This document shows positions 42,860 to 55,387 of a DNA stretch of 64,000 nt, piece after piece (the first letter of the stretch is position 1; each line of letters opens with the position of its first letter). A program made the translations under genes and the position numbers. Under the pieces are notes generated by a model. The model was not told where the DNA came from, made no database searches, and saw only the letters and a list, made by a program, of their open reading frames with translations. The stretch is from Streptomyces longispororuber (lineage in GTDB: Bacteria > Actinomycetota > Actinomycetes > Streptomycetales > Streptomycetaceae): assembly GCF_014656095.1 (NCBI RefSeq), contig NZ_BNBT01000006.1:39160-103159 (forward strand). The letters run 5' to 3'.

Positions 42860-43858
42860 GTGAAAGACACGCTCGTCAGCGGCGAGCCGAAGGCCACCAT
42901 CCCTTCGGCCCGCGGCTCCCGCCCCGCCGACGGCGCGGCGGAGGCCGCCCGCCGCCGCAAGAAGCTGATCACCCTCACCCGGCCCTGGCTGCTGCTCGCG
43001 CCCTCGCTCGTCGTGCTCGCGGGCCTGCTCCTGTGGCCGCTGATCCAGGTCGGCAAGCTGTCCCTGGAGGACTACAAGGTCAAGTTCGGCGGCGGCGAGA
43101 GCACGTTCACCGGACTCGACCACTACCAGGACCTGCTCAGCAGCGACCTGCTGTGGAAGACCGTCCTGCCGAACACGGTGTTCTTCGCCTTCGCCTGCGT
43201 CGGCCTGACCGTCGCGCTCGGCACCGCCGTGGCGCTGCTGCTCAACCGCCTCGGCCCGACGTGGAAGCTGATCTGCTCGGTGTCCATCCTGGCCGCCTGG
43301 GCGATGCCCGCGGTCACCGGCACGTACGTGTGGATCTGGCTCTTCCAGCCGCAGGACGGCATGGTCAGCCAGCTCGCGGACTCCCTCGGCCTGATCGACG
43401 CCGAGACGACCAACTGGTTCACCGAGCGCCTGCCGTTCTACGTCATCGCCACCATCAACGTGGTGCACCACGGCTTCCCGTTCGTGGCGATCACCGTCCT
43501 CGCCGGGCTGCTGACCATCCCCAAGGAGCTCTACGAGGCGGGCGAGATCGACGGCGCCAACGCCTGGCAGCGGTTCTGGAAGATCACCGTGCCGACCATC
43601 AAGCCCGTCTTCCTGGTGGTGACCATCCTCTCCACCATCTGGGACTTCAAGGTCTTCACCCAGGTCTTCCTGATGCCGGGCGGCAGCGGCGACAACCCCG
43701 ACGTCTACAACCTCGGCGTGTACTCGTACATCGAGGCGTTCGCCAAGAACGACTACGGTGCGGGCGCCGCGGCCGCGGTGCTGCTCACGCTGCTGCTGCT
43801 CGTCATCACCATCGTCTACATCCGTACGCTGTTCCGGCAGGGGGAGGAGGACCTGTGA
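42860..43858 (+). CDS. Sugar ABC transporter permease (MalF type)
   Basis: 332 residues with six predicted membrane helices (first near 38-58). The cytoplasmic EAA loop that docks the ATPase is YEAGEIDGANAWQRFWKITV. N-terminal 35 residues are cytoplasmic. GTG start 19 bp after the binding-protein gene; stop overlaps the next permease (GTGA). Confidence 0.92.
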   Translation: MKDTLVSGEPKATIPSARGSRPADGAAEAARRRKKLITLTRPWLLLAPSLVVLAGLLLWPLIQVGKLSLEDYKVKFGGGESTFTGLDHYQDLLSSDLLWKTVLPNTVFFAFACVGLTVALGTAVALLLNRLGPTWKLICSVSILAAWAMPAVTGTYVWIWLFQPQDGMVSQLADSLGLIDAETTNWFTERLPFYVIATINVVHHGFPFVAITVLAGLLTIPKELYEAGEIDGANAWQRFWKITVPTIKPVFLVVTILSTIWDFKVFTQVFLMPGGSGDNPDVYNLGVYSYIEAFAKNDYGAGAAAAVLLTLLLLVITIVYIRTLFRQGEEDL

Positions 43859-44727
43859 GCACCGCCAAGGTCCCGGCCGCGCTCGGGCAGGGCAAGTCCC
43901 GCCGCCGCACCAGTCGCGCCGCGCGCTTCGGACTGCCCCTCGCGGTCGCCGCGCTGCTGGCCTTCACGCTCTTCCCCGTCTACTGGATGGTCTCCACGGC
44001 GCTCGATCCGAAGGCGCTCACGCGCGGCTCGGACCTGCTGCCGAGCGGACTGACCTTCGACCACTTCGACTTCGTCTTCGACCGCGGCAACTTCGGCACC
44101 TACCTGCTGAACTCCGCGATCGTCGGGGTCTCCACGATTCTCGCGGCCGCGCTGCTCTCGCTGTTCGCGGCGATCGCCGTGGCGCGCTTCAAGTTCAAGT
44201 TCCGCACCTCCGTGCTGATCATGGTCCTCGTCGTGCAGATGGTGCCGCTGGAGGCCCTGGTCATCCCGCTGTTCATCCAGATGCGGGACTACGAGATGCT
44301 CAACTCGCTGCTCGGCCTGTCGATCGTGTACATCGCGCTGTCGCTGCCGTTCGCGATCTGGACGCTGCGCGGCTTCGTCGCCGCGGTGCCCAAGGAGGTC
44401 GAGGAGGCGGCGTACATCGACGGCGCGTCCTGGTTCCGGATGTTCTGGTCGGTGCTGCTTCCGCTGGTCGGGCCCGGCCTGGTGGCCACCTCGATCTTCG
44501 CCTTCATCACGGCGTGGAACGAGTTCGTGTTCGCGTACACCTTCATGAAGGGCAGCGACAAGTACACGGCGGCCGTCGGCATCTTCCAGTTCTTCGGTGA
44601 GAACTCCACCGCCTGGGGGCCCGTGATGGCCAGCTCCACGCTGGTCACGCTGCCCGTGATGATCTTCTTCGTGATCGTGCACCGCAGGCTGGGCTCCGGC
44701 CTCGCCGCCGGGGCGGTCAAGGGCTGA
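43855..44727 (+). CDS. Sugar ABC transporter permease (MalG type)
   Basis: 290 residues, six predicted membrane helices, EAA loop VEEAAYIDGASWFRMFWSVL. GTG start with GGGGAGGAGG just upstream and a four-base overlap with the first permease. No ATP-binding gene follows; Streptomyces sugar importers commonly share the MsiK ATPase encoded elsewhere, which probably applies here. Confidence 0.92.
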   Translation: MSTAKVPAALGQGKSRRRTSRAARFGLPLAVAALLAFTLFPVYWMVSTALDPKALTRGSDLLPSGLTFDHFDFVFDRGNFGTYLLNSAIVGVSTILAAALLSLFAAIAVARFKFKFRTSVLIMVLVVQMVPLEALVIPLFIQMRDYEMLNSLLGLSIVYIALSLPFAIWTLRGFVAAVPKEVEEAAYIDGASWFRMFWSVLLPLVGPGLVATSIFAFITAWNEFVFAYTFMKGSDKYTAAVGIFQFFGENSTAWGPVMASSTLVTLPVMIFFVIVHRRLGSGLAAGAVKG

Positions 44728-44747
44728 GCCGCCCTCGCCTCGCGCCC

Positions 44748-44786
44748 ACGCGGGCCCGGACCCCTCGGCGGGGTCCGGGCCCGCGT
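44748..44786. terminator. 17-bp perfect hairpin, bidirectional terminator
   Basis: ACGCGGGCCCGGACCCC (44748-44764), loop TCGGC, perfect complement 44770-44786. It lies between the convergent transporter operon and chitosanase gene and touches the chitosanase stop codon. Confidence 0.85.
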
Positions 44787-45667
44787 CATTTCGCGACCCG
44801 GTACGCGTCCCCGTACACCCGCCACGTCAGCGGCGTCCGCAGGGCCAGGTTGCCCTCGCGCAGGAAGCGGCGCTGGGCCGTGTCGATGCGCGAGGTGTCC
44901 CGATGGGCCCGCTCGCTCTTCATGACCTCGCGCCGGACGTCCAGGAAGGCATGGAGGTACGCCGTCTCGTCGCCGCCCTCCGCCGGGGTGCGGGCCTTCG
45001 CGAGCGCCGCCCCGCGCAGGCCGTGGAAGGACTTCGGGCCGCTGCCGGGGCCGTGCACGACCATCGCGTCGTAGTAGACGAACTGCCCCAGCGTCCCCAG
45101 GCCGTCGAGCTTGGCGAGCCGGACCGCCGGGTCGAAGTAACGGCGGTCGCGCGCCGCGTCCTGGGCGGCGCGGAAGGCGGGCTCGCGCGCCTCCGCCTTC
45201 CAGGCCCGGACGAAGCCGCGCCCGAGCCCCCGGTGCGAGGCGCTGCCGTCGACCGCGCGCAGGGCGGGCAGATAGCGGGCGAGGCCGTTGCCGGGGTGGC
45301 GCTCGGTGTACGTCTCGACGAGCTCCAGCAGGTCGTGGGTGCCGGTGCAGAAGCCGATGAGGCCTGCGGTGTAGCCGCGGCCGTCGCCGATGTCCTCGAC
45401 GTAGCCGTACTGGCCGCGCCAGTCGAGCGTGGAGTTCTCCGCGCTGGACACGAGCTTGAAGGCCAGCTCCCGCTTCGCGGGCGCCGCGAGGCCCGGCGGC
45501 AGCGCGGCCACCCGCGCGTCGTCCGTGCGCCCGTCGGCCGCCGAACCGCTCTCGTCGTAGGGGCGCGCGGCGGTCGGCCCGGCCTTTCCGTCGGGCTCCC
45601 CGGAGCAGGCGACCGCGGTGAGGACGAGGGGGACGACCGCGAGGAGGAGCGGACCAGCGCGTTTCAT
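44786..45667 (-). CDS. Chitosanase, glycoside hydrolase family 46
   Basis: 293 residues. An N-terminal secretion signal ends near LTAVAC (Cys21), so it may be a lipoprotein or be cleaved nearby. The GH46 domain (about 60-293) is highly typical: LVSSAENSTLDW with catalytic Glu77, EDIGDGRGYTAGLIGFC with catalytic Asp95 (18 residues later, as in the Streptomyces N174 enzyme), VNGSASH-like DGSASHRGLG, and PLTWRVYGDAY. It cleaves chitosan between GlcN units. ATG at 45667 has TACCCT six bases upstream, a leaderless promoter. Confidence 0.93.
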   Translation of the reverse strand: MKRAGPLLLAVVPLVLTAVACSGEPDGKAGPTAARPYDESGSAADGRTDDARVAALPPGLAAPAKRELAFKLVSSAENSTLDWRGQYGYVEDIGDGRGYTAGLIGFCTGTHDLLELVETYTERHPGNGLARYLPALRAVDGSASHRGLGRGFVRAWKAEAREPAFRAAQDAARDRRYFDPAVRLAKLDGLGTLGQFVYYDAMVVHGPGSGPKSFHGLRGAALAKARTPAEGGDETAYLHAFLDVRREVMKSERAHRDTSRIDTAQRRFLREGNLALRTPLTWRVYGDAYRVAK

Positions 45668-45750
45668 GCGGCTCAGGGTACGGCCGTGGCCCCGGAGCCA
45701 CCGCGTCCGGCGGGCGGCGCCGATGCGCGTGCGTGAGGGAAGATGATCGA

Positions 45751-46635
45751 GTGACAAGTACCAACAGCGGGGCGGAGTTCAGTCGTGCGGCGACCTCCCG
45801 GGTCGCCGAGGCCGGAGGCCTGAGGCTCCGGTACCACGAGGCCGGGCCGCGGGACCCGGCCGCGCCCGTCCTGGTGATGCTGCACGGCGGCGGCCCCGGC
45901 GCCTCCGCCTGGTCGGCCTTCGGCCCCCTCCTGCCCGCCCTCACCCGCCACTTCCGTACGCTGCTCGTCGACCAGCCCGGCTTCGGCGCCTCCGACAAAC
46001 CCGAACTCGACCGGGACTTCTACTCCTTCAGCGCCGCCGCCGTGGCCGCCCTCCTGGACGCACTCGGCGTGGAGCGCGCGCACGTCGCGGGCGCCTCCCT
46101 CGGCGGCGGCGCCTGCGTCCGCCTGGCCCTGGACCACCCGGGCATGGTCGACCGGCTGCTGCTCATGGCCCCGGGCGGCCTCGCCCTGAACGTCTTCACG
46201 GCCGAACCCTCGGAGGGCGTGCGGCGGCTCATCGAGTTCGGCAGCAGGCCCGAGCCGACGCGGGAGGACCTGCGGGCGTTCCTGACGACCCTCGTCCACG
46301 ACCCGTCGTACGTCACCGACGACCTCGTCGAGGAGCGGTACGCCGCCGCTCTCGACCCCGGGGCCCGGCTCGGCGCCCGGCGCGTCGGTGCCGCGTTCGC
46401 CGCGTGGCCGCACGAGGCGATGCTGTGGCGCGAGGCGCACCGCGTCACCCGGCCGACGCTCCTGACCTGGGGGCGCGAGGACCGGGTCAACCCGCTCGAC
46501 GGCGCGTTCGTCGCCCTCAAGGCGATGCCCGACGCCCGCCTGCACGTCTTCCCGCGCTGCGGGCACCTGGCCTTCGTCGAGCGGGCGGACGCGTTCGTGC
46601 GGCTCGCCGTCGACTTCCTCACGGAGCCGGTGTGA
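45751..46635 (+). CDS. Alpha/beta hydrolase, meta-cleavage-product hydrolase type
   Basis: 294 residues. HGGGPGASAWSAFGPLLPAL holds the oxyanion region, the nucleophile Ser is in VAGASLGGGACVRLAL, the Asp is in LTWGREDRVNPLDGA, and the His in PRCGHLAFVE. It resembles HsaD/BphD-type C-C bond hydrolases, but no ring-cleavage dioxygenase is nearby, so the substrate is open. GTG with GAGGGAAG upstream. Its stop overlaps the VWA gene (GTGA). Confidence 0.85.
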   Translation: MTSTNSGAEFSRAATSRVAEAGGLRLRYHEAGPRDPAAPVLVMLHGGGPGASAWSAFGPLLPALTRHFRTLLVDQPGFGASDKPELDRDFYSFSAAAVAALLDALGVERAHVAGASLGGGACVRLALDHPGMVDRLLLMAPGGLALNVFTAEPSEGVRRLIEFGSRPEPTREDLRAFLTTLVHDPSYVTDDLVEERYAAALDPGARLGARRVGAAFAAWPHEAMLWREAHRVTRPTLLTWGREDRVNPLDGAFVALKAMPDARLHVFPRCGHLAFVERADAFVRLAVDFLTEPV

Positions 46636-47378
46636 GCGCCGCGATCAGCCTGCGCAAGGTCGAGGAGACGGCCCCCGCGCTGGTCAGCCTCTACAAGACG
46701 GCGGGCGACCGGCTGCGCGAGCACGGCCTGGCGGGGGAGCGGGCGGCCGTGTACCTGGTCCTCGACCACTCCGGCTCGATGCGGCCGTACTACCGCGACG
46801 GCAGCGTCCAAGCGCTCGCCGACCGCGTGCTCGGCCTGTCCGCGCACCTGGACGACGACGGCACCGTGCCGACCGTGTTCTTCTCCACCGACGTGGACGC
46901 CGTCACCACCGTCGAACTGGCCCGCCACCGGGGCCGCATCCAGCAGATCGCCGACGGCCTCGGCCACATGGGCCGGACCAGCTACCACCTGGCCATGGAC
47001 GCCGTCATCGACCACTACCTGGACAGCGGTGCCACGGCCCCCGCCCTGGTCGTCTTCCAGACCGACGGCGGCCCCGTCAACAGGCTCGCCGCCGAGCGGT
47101 ACCTGTGCAAGGCCGCGAGGCTGCCCCTGTTCTGGCAGTTCATCGGCTTCGGCGACCCCGGCAGCACGCAGTTCGACTACCTGCGGCGCCTCGACGACCT
47201 GGCCGTCCCCGAGAAGCGGCCCGTCGACAACGCCGGCTTCTTCCACGCCGGCGAGCAGCCGGGCACCGTGCCCGACGCCGTCCTGTACGACCGCCTGGTC
47301 GCGGAGTTCCCGCGCTGGCTCGCGGCGGCACGGGCTCGCGGGATCGTCGCCCCGCGCACGGCGGCCGTCCCCGGCTGA
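46632..47378 (+). CDS. VWA-domain protein (TerF-like)
   Basis: 248 residues. A von Willebrand A domain starts about residue 38 with MIDAS motif LVLDHSGSMRPYY (DxSxS), then VPTVFFSTD, GRTSYH (Thr) and VVFQTDGGPVN (Asp). The N-terminal SLRKVEETAPALVSLYKTA helix is shared with tellurium-resistance TerF-type proteins. It is cytoplasmic, with no signal peptide. Probably binds a partner protein through bound metal; the partner is unknown. Coupled to the preceding hydrolase by a four-base overlap. Confidence 0.85.
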   Translation: MSAAISLRKVEETAPALVSLYKTAGDRLREHGLAGERAAVYLVLDHSGSMRPYYRDGSVQALADRVLGLSAHLDDDGTVPTVFFSTDVDAVTTVELARHRGRIQQIADGLGHMGRTSYHLAMDAVIDHYLDSGATAPALVVFQTDGGPVNRLAAERYLCKAARLPLFWQFIGFGDPGSTQFDYLRRLDDLAVPEKRPVDNAGFFHAGEQPGTVPDAVLYDRLVAEFPRWLAAARARGIVAPRTAAVPG

Positions 47379-47432
47379 CGCATCCATCGGGCGCTCGCGC
47401 TTCCCGGGACGGGCGCGCGGACGGTACGGGGG

Positions 47433-47924
47433 TTACTCCGCGAGCCGGGCCGCGGCCCGGCGCTGGCGCTCCGTCGCGCCGTCCAGGAAGCGGATGACCG
47501 TCTCCAGCTCCCGCGTGGTGAACTCCTCGCAGAGCTCCAGCACGTCGCGCCCCCAGTCCTCGAAGATCTCCGCGAGCCCGGCGATGGCCTCCCGGCGCAG
47601 CTCGACCAGGACGCGCCGCTTGTCGCTCGGGTGCTTGATCCGGCGGACGAACCCCTTGGCCTCCAGGCGGTCGACCAGACCGGTCACGGAGGCGGGGGCC
47701 AGGCCGGTGCGCTGCGCGAGGTCCTTCGCGGTGAGCGGCCCGTCGCGCTCCAGGAGGTCGAGCGTCTTGCCCTCCGTGGCGTTCAGCCCCTGCCGGGCCG
47801 CGACGGCCGAGTGGAACATCACGGCGACCGAGCTGTTCTCACGGCCCGCGGTGAACAGGCGGCGCAGCACCTCGTCCCGCGACGGGTCGTCGGCGGTCCC
47901 GGGGTGCTCGGGCGTGCGGGTCAT
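47433..47924 (-). CDS. MarR-family regulator
   Basis: 163 residues, winged helix-turn-helix: LNATEGKTLDLLERDGPLTA, LAQRTGLAPASVTGLVDRLE as recognition region, and wing KGFVRRIKHPSDKRRVLVEL. It is divergent from an MFS exporter gene, and the shared 256-bp region has two near-identical palindromes, so it very likely represses the exporter and itself and responds to an exported toxic compound. Confidence 0.9.
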   Translation of the reverse strand: MTRTPEHPGTADDPSRDEVLRRLFTAGRENSSVAVMFHSAVAARQGLNATEGKTLDLLERDGPLTAKDLAQRTGLAPASVTGLVDRLEAKGFVRRIKHPSDKRRVLVELRREAIAGLAEIFEDWGRDVLELCEEFTTRELETVIRFLDGATERQRRAAARLAE

Positions 47925-47945
47925 GGCGGAGAGGCTATCAAAAGT

Positions 47946-47965
47946 TTCGTTCGGGCTAACGAAAG
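47946..47965. promoter_or_regulatory. MarR operator candidate 1
   Basis: TTTCGTT-CGGGCT-AACGAAA, a 7-bp inverted repeat with 6-base spacer, 21 bp upstream of the MarR start codon. Confidence 0.75.
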
Positions 47966-47997
47966 ACTTGCGCCGGAGGCGGGGCGGGTGCGAGTCT

Positions 47998-48017
47998 TTC
48001 GTTCGGCCGAACGAAAT
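47998..48017. promoter_or_regulatory. MarR operator candidate 2
   Basis: TTTCGTTCGGCCGAACGAAA, a perfect 20-bp palindrome, with its centre 52 bp (about five helical turns) from candidate 1 and sharing both arms. TTGCGC (47969) and GAGTCT (47993) between them could be the -35 and -10 of the MFS gene. Confidence 0.8.
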
Positions 48018-48039
48018 AAAAGGCCGAGCGGGTCGGGAG

Positions 48040-48165
48040 TCGGAGCCGGAAGAAGCCGGAGAGAGCCGGAGCCTGGAACCGGAGAGAGCCGGAGCGGCAG
48101 CCGGAGCCGGGGAGAGCCGGGGAGCCGGAGCCGGTGCCCGAGTCGGGAGCCGGTCGGCCGGACAC
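48040..48165 (+). repeat. Low-complexity GCCGGA-rich leader
   Basis: About fifteen irregular copies of GCCGGA / GAGCCGG fill the untranslated leader between operator 2 and the MFS start. The repeats are purine-rich on the transcript and would leave it largely unpaired. Confidence 0.6.
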
Positions 48166-48180
48166 ACCAGGAGGAGAGGC

Positions 48181-51694
<3,514 letters not shown>

Positions 51695-51752
51695 CGTCCC
51701 CCGCACCGCCGCGGCACCGCACGTGGTGCGCGCGGTGACCGGTGCCGTCACG

Positions 51753-51780
51753 GAGCCGGGTCCCGACCGGGGCCCGGCTC
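51753..51780 (+). terminator. Terminator hairpin after the trypsin gene
   Basis: GAGCCGGGTCCC ... GGGGCCCGGCTC, 12-bp stem with one mismatch and a 4-base loop. The following 410 bp (to 52190) are GC-rich, with no supported gene. Confidence 0.65.
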
Positions 51781-52190
51781 TTCCGCGTGTACGCGTGCGC
51801 ACGAGCCGCCCGTGGTTCCGGCCCGGCCCCGCGCGACCCCGGCCCGGCGCGCACCTTCCCGCGAGGCCATGGACCCGGCCCGGGGAGACCCTGTCCCGCA
51901 AGTCCCGGCCCGCGCCAGGGCCCCGGCCCGCCGCGGCCCCCTGTGCCCACCGGCGCTCACGGCGCCCCCGCCGGGGCCCACCGAACCGCGGGCGCTCGCC
52001 CACGCCGGTGCCGCGTCCGGGCCACCCGTGACGGCTGAGGCGGAACACGGCCTTCATGAACGGCTTCCGGCCGAACTCGCGACCGCCGCCCGCACCCTCA
52101 CGCGCGAGACCCCGCCCGCACCCCCAGGTGTGAGACGCAACCCGCGCCCCCACGTGCGAGGCCCTCGCCGCAGGCCCCCCACCGCACTTA

Positions 52191-52248
52191 GTCCAACACC
52201 TGCCCCGTCTTTGTCCATGGGCGCCCCCGCCCCCCGCGGCGCATCGTG
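52191..52248 (+). promoter_or_regulatory. GH101 promoter with paired GTCCA boxes
   Basis: GTCCAAC (52191-52197) and GTCCATGG (52213-52220) are direct repeats 22 bp apart; the second is part of TCTTTGTCCATGG. ATCGTGACCG begins 23 bp after the GG (52243). The same three elements with the same 23-bp distance occur on the minus strand before the GH35 gene. They are probably bound by the AraC protein encoded at 57595. Confidence 0.65.
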
Positions 52249-52291
52249 ACCGTCACCAACTCCGCCGATCCGTCCCACGGAGGGTGCGCCC

Positions 52292-55200
52292 ATGCCGCCG
52301 TCGTCACAGCCGTCCGGGCCGAGCCGCAGAGCCGTCGTCGCCACCGGGGCGCTCGCCCCGCTGGGAGCCGCCGTCGGCACGGGCACCGCGCACGCGGCCC
52401 CCGCCGCGCCCCACCAGGCACCCGCCGGCGAGGCCGTGCTGCGCTCCGCCGCGCTCGACGTCCGCGTCGCCACCGGCTTCCCGCGCGTCATCGCGTACAC
52501 CGACCGCGCCACCGGCGCCGTCCTGCACGGACAGCCCGACCCCGTCACCACCCTCCTCATCGACGACAAGGAGCACACCCCGCGCGTCACCGCGGTCGCC
52601 CACGACGACCGTGCCGTCTACGTCCTCGCCCTCGACGGCGGCACCCGCGTCACGGTGGAGATCACGGTGAAGGGCCGCCAGGTCCACTGGCGCGTCACCC
52701 GCATCGAGGACACCGCGGCCCTGCGCATCGGCACCCTCGCCGTCCCCGGCCTCGCCCTGCTGTCCGTGCGCAGCGACCAGCCCGGCGCGGCGCTGCTCGC
52801 CGCCCGCGTCCAGCTCGACCGGGCCAGGAGCGGCGACACCCTCGTACGCCTCACGGCCGACACCCCCGCCCAGGCGCCCACGGGCTGCGCGTACGCGGTG
52901 CTCGCCCACGACACCCTCGGCGGCGCGATCGAGACCAACACCAGCTACGACAAGCCCACCGCGGCCACCAGTTGGGAGAACGGCCGCCTGTGGTGGCGGA
53001 CCGTCCGCGCCGACGGCCGCACCGAGGCCCGCCTGGCCCCGGGCCAGTGGACCCACCGCGCCGCCACCGCCCCCGTCGACGCCACCGAGCCGCTGCCGTA
53101 CGCCACCGTCGTCGTCACCGGCGACCGCAACGGCGACGGCACCGTCGACTGGCAGGACGCCGCGATCGCCTTCCGCGACATCATGGTGAACCCGCTCGGC
53201 GCCGACGAGCAGCACCTGCGCGTCGTCCCGCACATCGCCTTCAACTTCGCCTCACAGGCCACCAACCCGTTCCTCACCACCCTCGACCACGTCAAGCGCG
53301 TCCACCTGGCCACCGACGGCCTGCGCCAGTACACCCTGCTCAAGGGCTACCAGTCCGAGGGCCACGACTCCGCCCACCCCGACTACGCGGGCCACTACAA
53401 CACCCGCGCCGGCGGCCTCGACGACCTCAACACCCTCGTCCGCGAGGGCGCCCGGTGGAACAGCGACTTCGGCGTCCACGTCAACGCCACCGAGTCCTAC
53501 CCCGTGGCCCACGCCTTCTCCGAGACCCTCGTCGACAAGACGGACGAGCAGTGGGACTGGCTCGACCAGAGCTACCGCATCGACCAGCGCCGCGACCTCG
53601 TCTCCGGCGACATCGTCCGGCGCTTCGCCGACCTGCGCCGCGAGACCCACGAGGCGCTCAACACCCTCTACATCGACGTGTTCCGCGAGTCCGGCTGGAC
53701 CTCCGACCGCCTCCAGCGCGCCCTGCGCGAGCAGGGCTGGACCGTCACCACCGAATGGGGCCACGGCCTGGAACGCTCGGCCGTCTGGTCCCACTGGGCG
53801 ACCGAACCCGACTACGGCCCCGACACCTCCCGCGGCATCAACTCCCAGCTCATCCGCTTCATCCGCCACCACCAGAAGGACGTCTTCGCCGACAAGTGGC
53901 CCACCCTCCTCGGCACCGCCCGCATGGGCAACTTCGAGGGCTGGGTCGGCAAGACCGACTGGACCGCCTTCCACCGCCTCATCTGGACGCACTCCCTGCC
54001 CGCCAAGTACCTCCAGGCCCACCCCGTCAAGACGTGGACCGAGCACGAGATCACCTTCTTCGGGGCCGGCGCGACCTCCGTCACCGACACCGGCGGCACC
54101 CGCCGCATCACCACCGACGGCCACCTCGTCTACGACGACGGCACCTATCTGCTCCCCTGGGAGCCCCGCACCGCCACCGACCCCGCCAAGCTCTACCACT
54201 ACAACCCGCGCGGCGGCACCAGCACCTGGACCCTGCCCCGTGGCTGGGCGGGCGCCCGCAGGGTGTGGCTGTACCGGCTCACCGACCAGGGCCGCGTCCT
54301 CGTCCGCGCCCTGCCCGTCCGCCGCGGCACGGTCACCGTCGACGCCCGCGCCGACCAGCCGTACGTCATCCACCGCTCGCGCGCCCGCGCCCTGCCCGAC
54401 CCCGACTGGGGCCAGGGCACCCCGCTGCGCGACCCCGGCTTCCACGCCGGTGACCTGGCCGCCTGGCGGGTCACCGGGCCCGCCGCCGTCGAACGCAGCG
54501 CCCTCGGCGACCACGAGCTGGTGATCGCCCCCGGCGCCGCCGCCACCGTCAGCCAGCGCCTGCGCCGCCTCAAGCCCGGCGCGTACGTCGCCTCCGTACA
54601 GGTGGAGGTGGGGAGCACGGCGGGGGAGCGGCGCACCGCCGCCCTGGAGGTGCGCACCGCCGACGGCGTCACCGCCACGAACTGGACCGCCACCTCCACC
54701 GCGGTCAACCACGTCGCCGCCGACGCCAAGCACGGCACCCGCTTCCAGCGCCTGTTCACCCCCTTCACCGTGCCCGAGGGCGGCGGGCCCGGGCGCCTCA
54801 CGCTGCGCGCCGCGGCCGGGCGGGCCCGGGTCCGCTTCGACAACGTCCGCGTCGTCGCCACCACGCCCGCGCCCCGGCTGCCCCGGGGCGTCCTGTGCCG
54901 CGAGGACTTCGAGCACGTGCCCCAGGGGTGGGGGCCCTTCGTCAAGGGCGACGCCGGCGGAGCCACCGACCCGCGCACCCACATCGCGCAGCGGCACGCG
55001 CCGTTCACCCAGCGCGGCTGGAACGGCAAGGCCGTCGACGACGTCGTCGACGGCGGCCAGTCCCTCAAGTCCCGCGGCGAGAACGAGGGGCTGGTCCACC
55101 GCACCGTCCCCCACACCGTCCGCTTCGCGCCCGGCCGCCGCTACCGGGTGTCCTTCCGCTACGAGAACGAGAAGGCAGGACAGTACGCCTGGGTGACGGC

Positions 55201-55384
55201 CGTCGACACCCCCGCCCCACGCGAACTCTCCCGCGACCCCCTCCCGGAGGCCCACACCCCCACCACCCACACCTACGAGTTCACCGCCCCCGAGGACGGC
55301 GAGGCATGGGTGGGCCTGCGCAAGGTCGGCGGCGACGGCAAGGCGGAGTTCATCCTGGACACGTTCGAGGTCCGCGAGGTCTGA
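52292..55384 (+). CDS. Endo-alpha-N-acetylgalactosaminidase, glycoside hydrolase family 101
   Basis: 1030 residues. Tat-type signal (SRRAVVATGA, cleavage near AHAAP). A beta-sandwich region precedes the catalytic barrel, which contains YIDVF (Asp462, likely nucleophile) and TTEWGHGLERSAVWSHW (Glu488, possible acid/base), matching the GH101 arrangement; the rest after about residue 700 is carbohydrate-binding-like. GH101 enzymes release Gal-beta-1,3-GalNAc from Ser/Thr of mucin-type glycoproteins. GGAGGG precedes the ATG. Exported folded via Tat. Confidence 0.9.
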   Translation: MPPSSQPSGPSRRAVVATGALAPLGAAVGTGTAHAAPAAPHQAPAGEAVLRSAALDVRVATGFPRVIAYTDRATGAVLHGQPDPVTTLLIDDKEHTPRVTAVAHDDRAVYVLALDGGTRVTVEITVKGRQVHWRVTRIEDTAALRIGTLAVPGLALLSVRSDQPGAALLAARVQLDRARSGDTLVRLTADTPAQAPTGCAYAVLAHDTLGGAIETNTSYDKPTAATSWENGRLWWRTVRADGRTEARLAPGQWTHRAATAPVDATEPLPYATVVVTGDRNGDGTVDWQDAAIAFRDIMVNPLGADEQHLRVVPHIAFNFASQATNPFLTTLDHVKRVHLATDGLRQYTLLKGYQSEGHDSAHPDYAGHYNTRAGGLDDLNTLVREGARWNSDFGVHVNATESYPVAHAFSETLVDKTDEQWDWLDQSYRIDQRRDLVSGDIVRRFADLRRETHEALNTLYIDVFRESGWTSDRLQRALREQGWTVTTEWGHGLERSAVWSHWATEPDYGPDTSRGINSQLIRFIRHHQKDVFADKWPTLLGTARMGNFEGWVGKTDWTAFHRLIWTHSLPAKYLQAHPVKTWTEHEITFFGAGATSVTDTGGTRRITTDGHLVYDDGTYLLPWEPRTATDPAKLYHYNPRGGTSTWTLPRGWAGARRVWLYRLTDQGRVLVRALPVRRGTVTVDARADQPYVIHRSRARALPDPDWGQGTPLRDPGFHAGDLAAWRVTGPAAVERSALGDHELVIAPGAAATVSQRLRRLKPGAYVASVQVEVGSTAGERRTAALEVRTADGVTATNWTATSTAVNHVAADAKHGTRFQRLFTPFTVPEGGGPGRLTLRAAAGRARVRFDNVRVVATTPAPRLPRGVLCREDFEHVPQGWGPFVKGDAGGATDPRTHIAQRHAPFTQRGWNGKAVDDVVDGGQSLKSRGENEGLVHRTVPHTVRFAPGRRYRVSFRYENEKAGQYAWVTAVDTPAPRELSRDPLPEAHTPTTHTYEFTAPEDGEAWVGLRKVGGDGKAEFILDTFEVREV

Positions 55385-55387
55385 CCT

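Noticed and set aside
44786..45667. Assigning the importer to the known csn chitosan operon of Streptomyces
   Set aside because: No ROK-family regulator gene or further csn-type genes are adjacent, and the operator resembles a DasR site instead.
51695..52190. Possible small genes after the trypsin gene
   Set aside because: Open frames are Pro/Arg/Ala low complexity and start without ribosome binding sites; a terminator hairpin and the GH101 promoter explain the ends of the gap.
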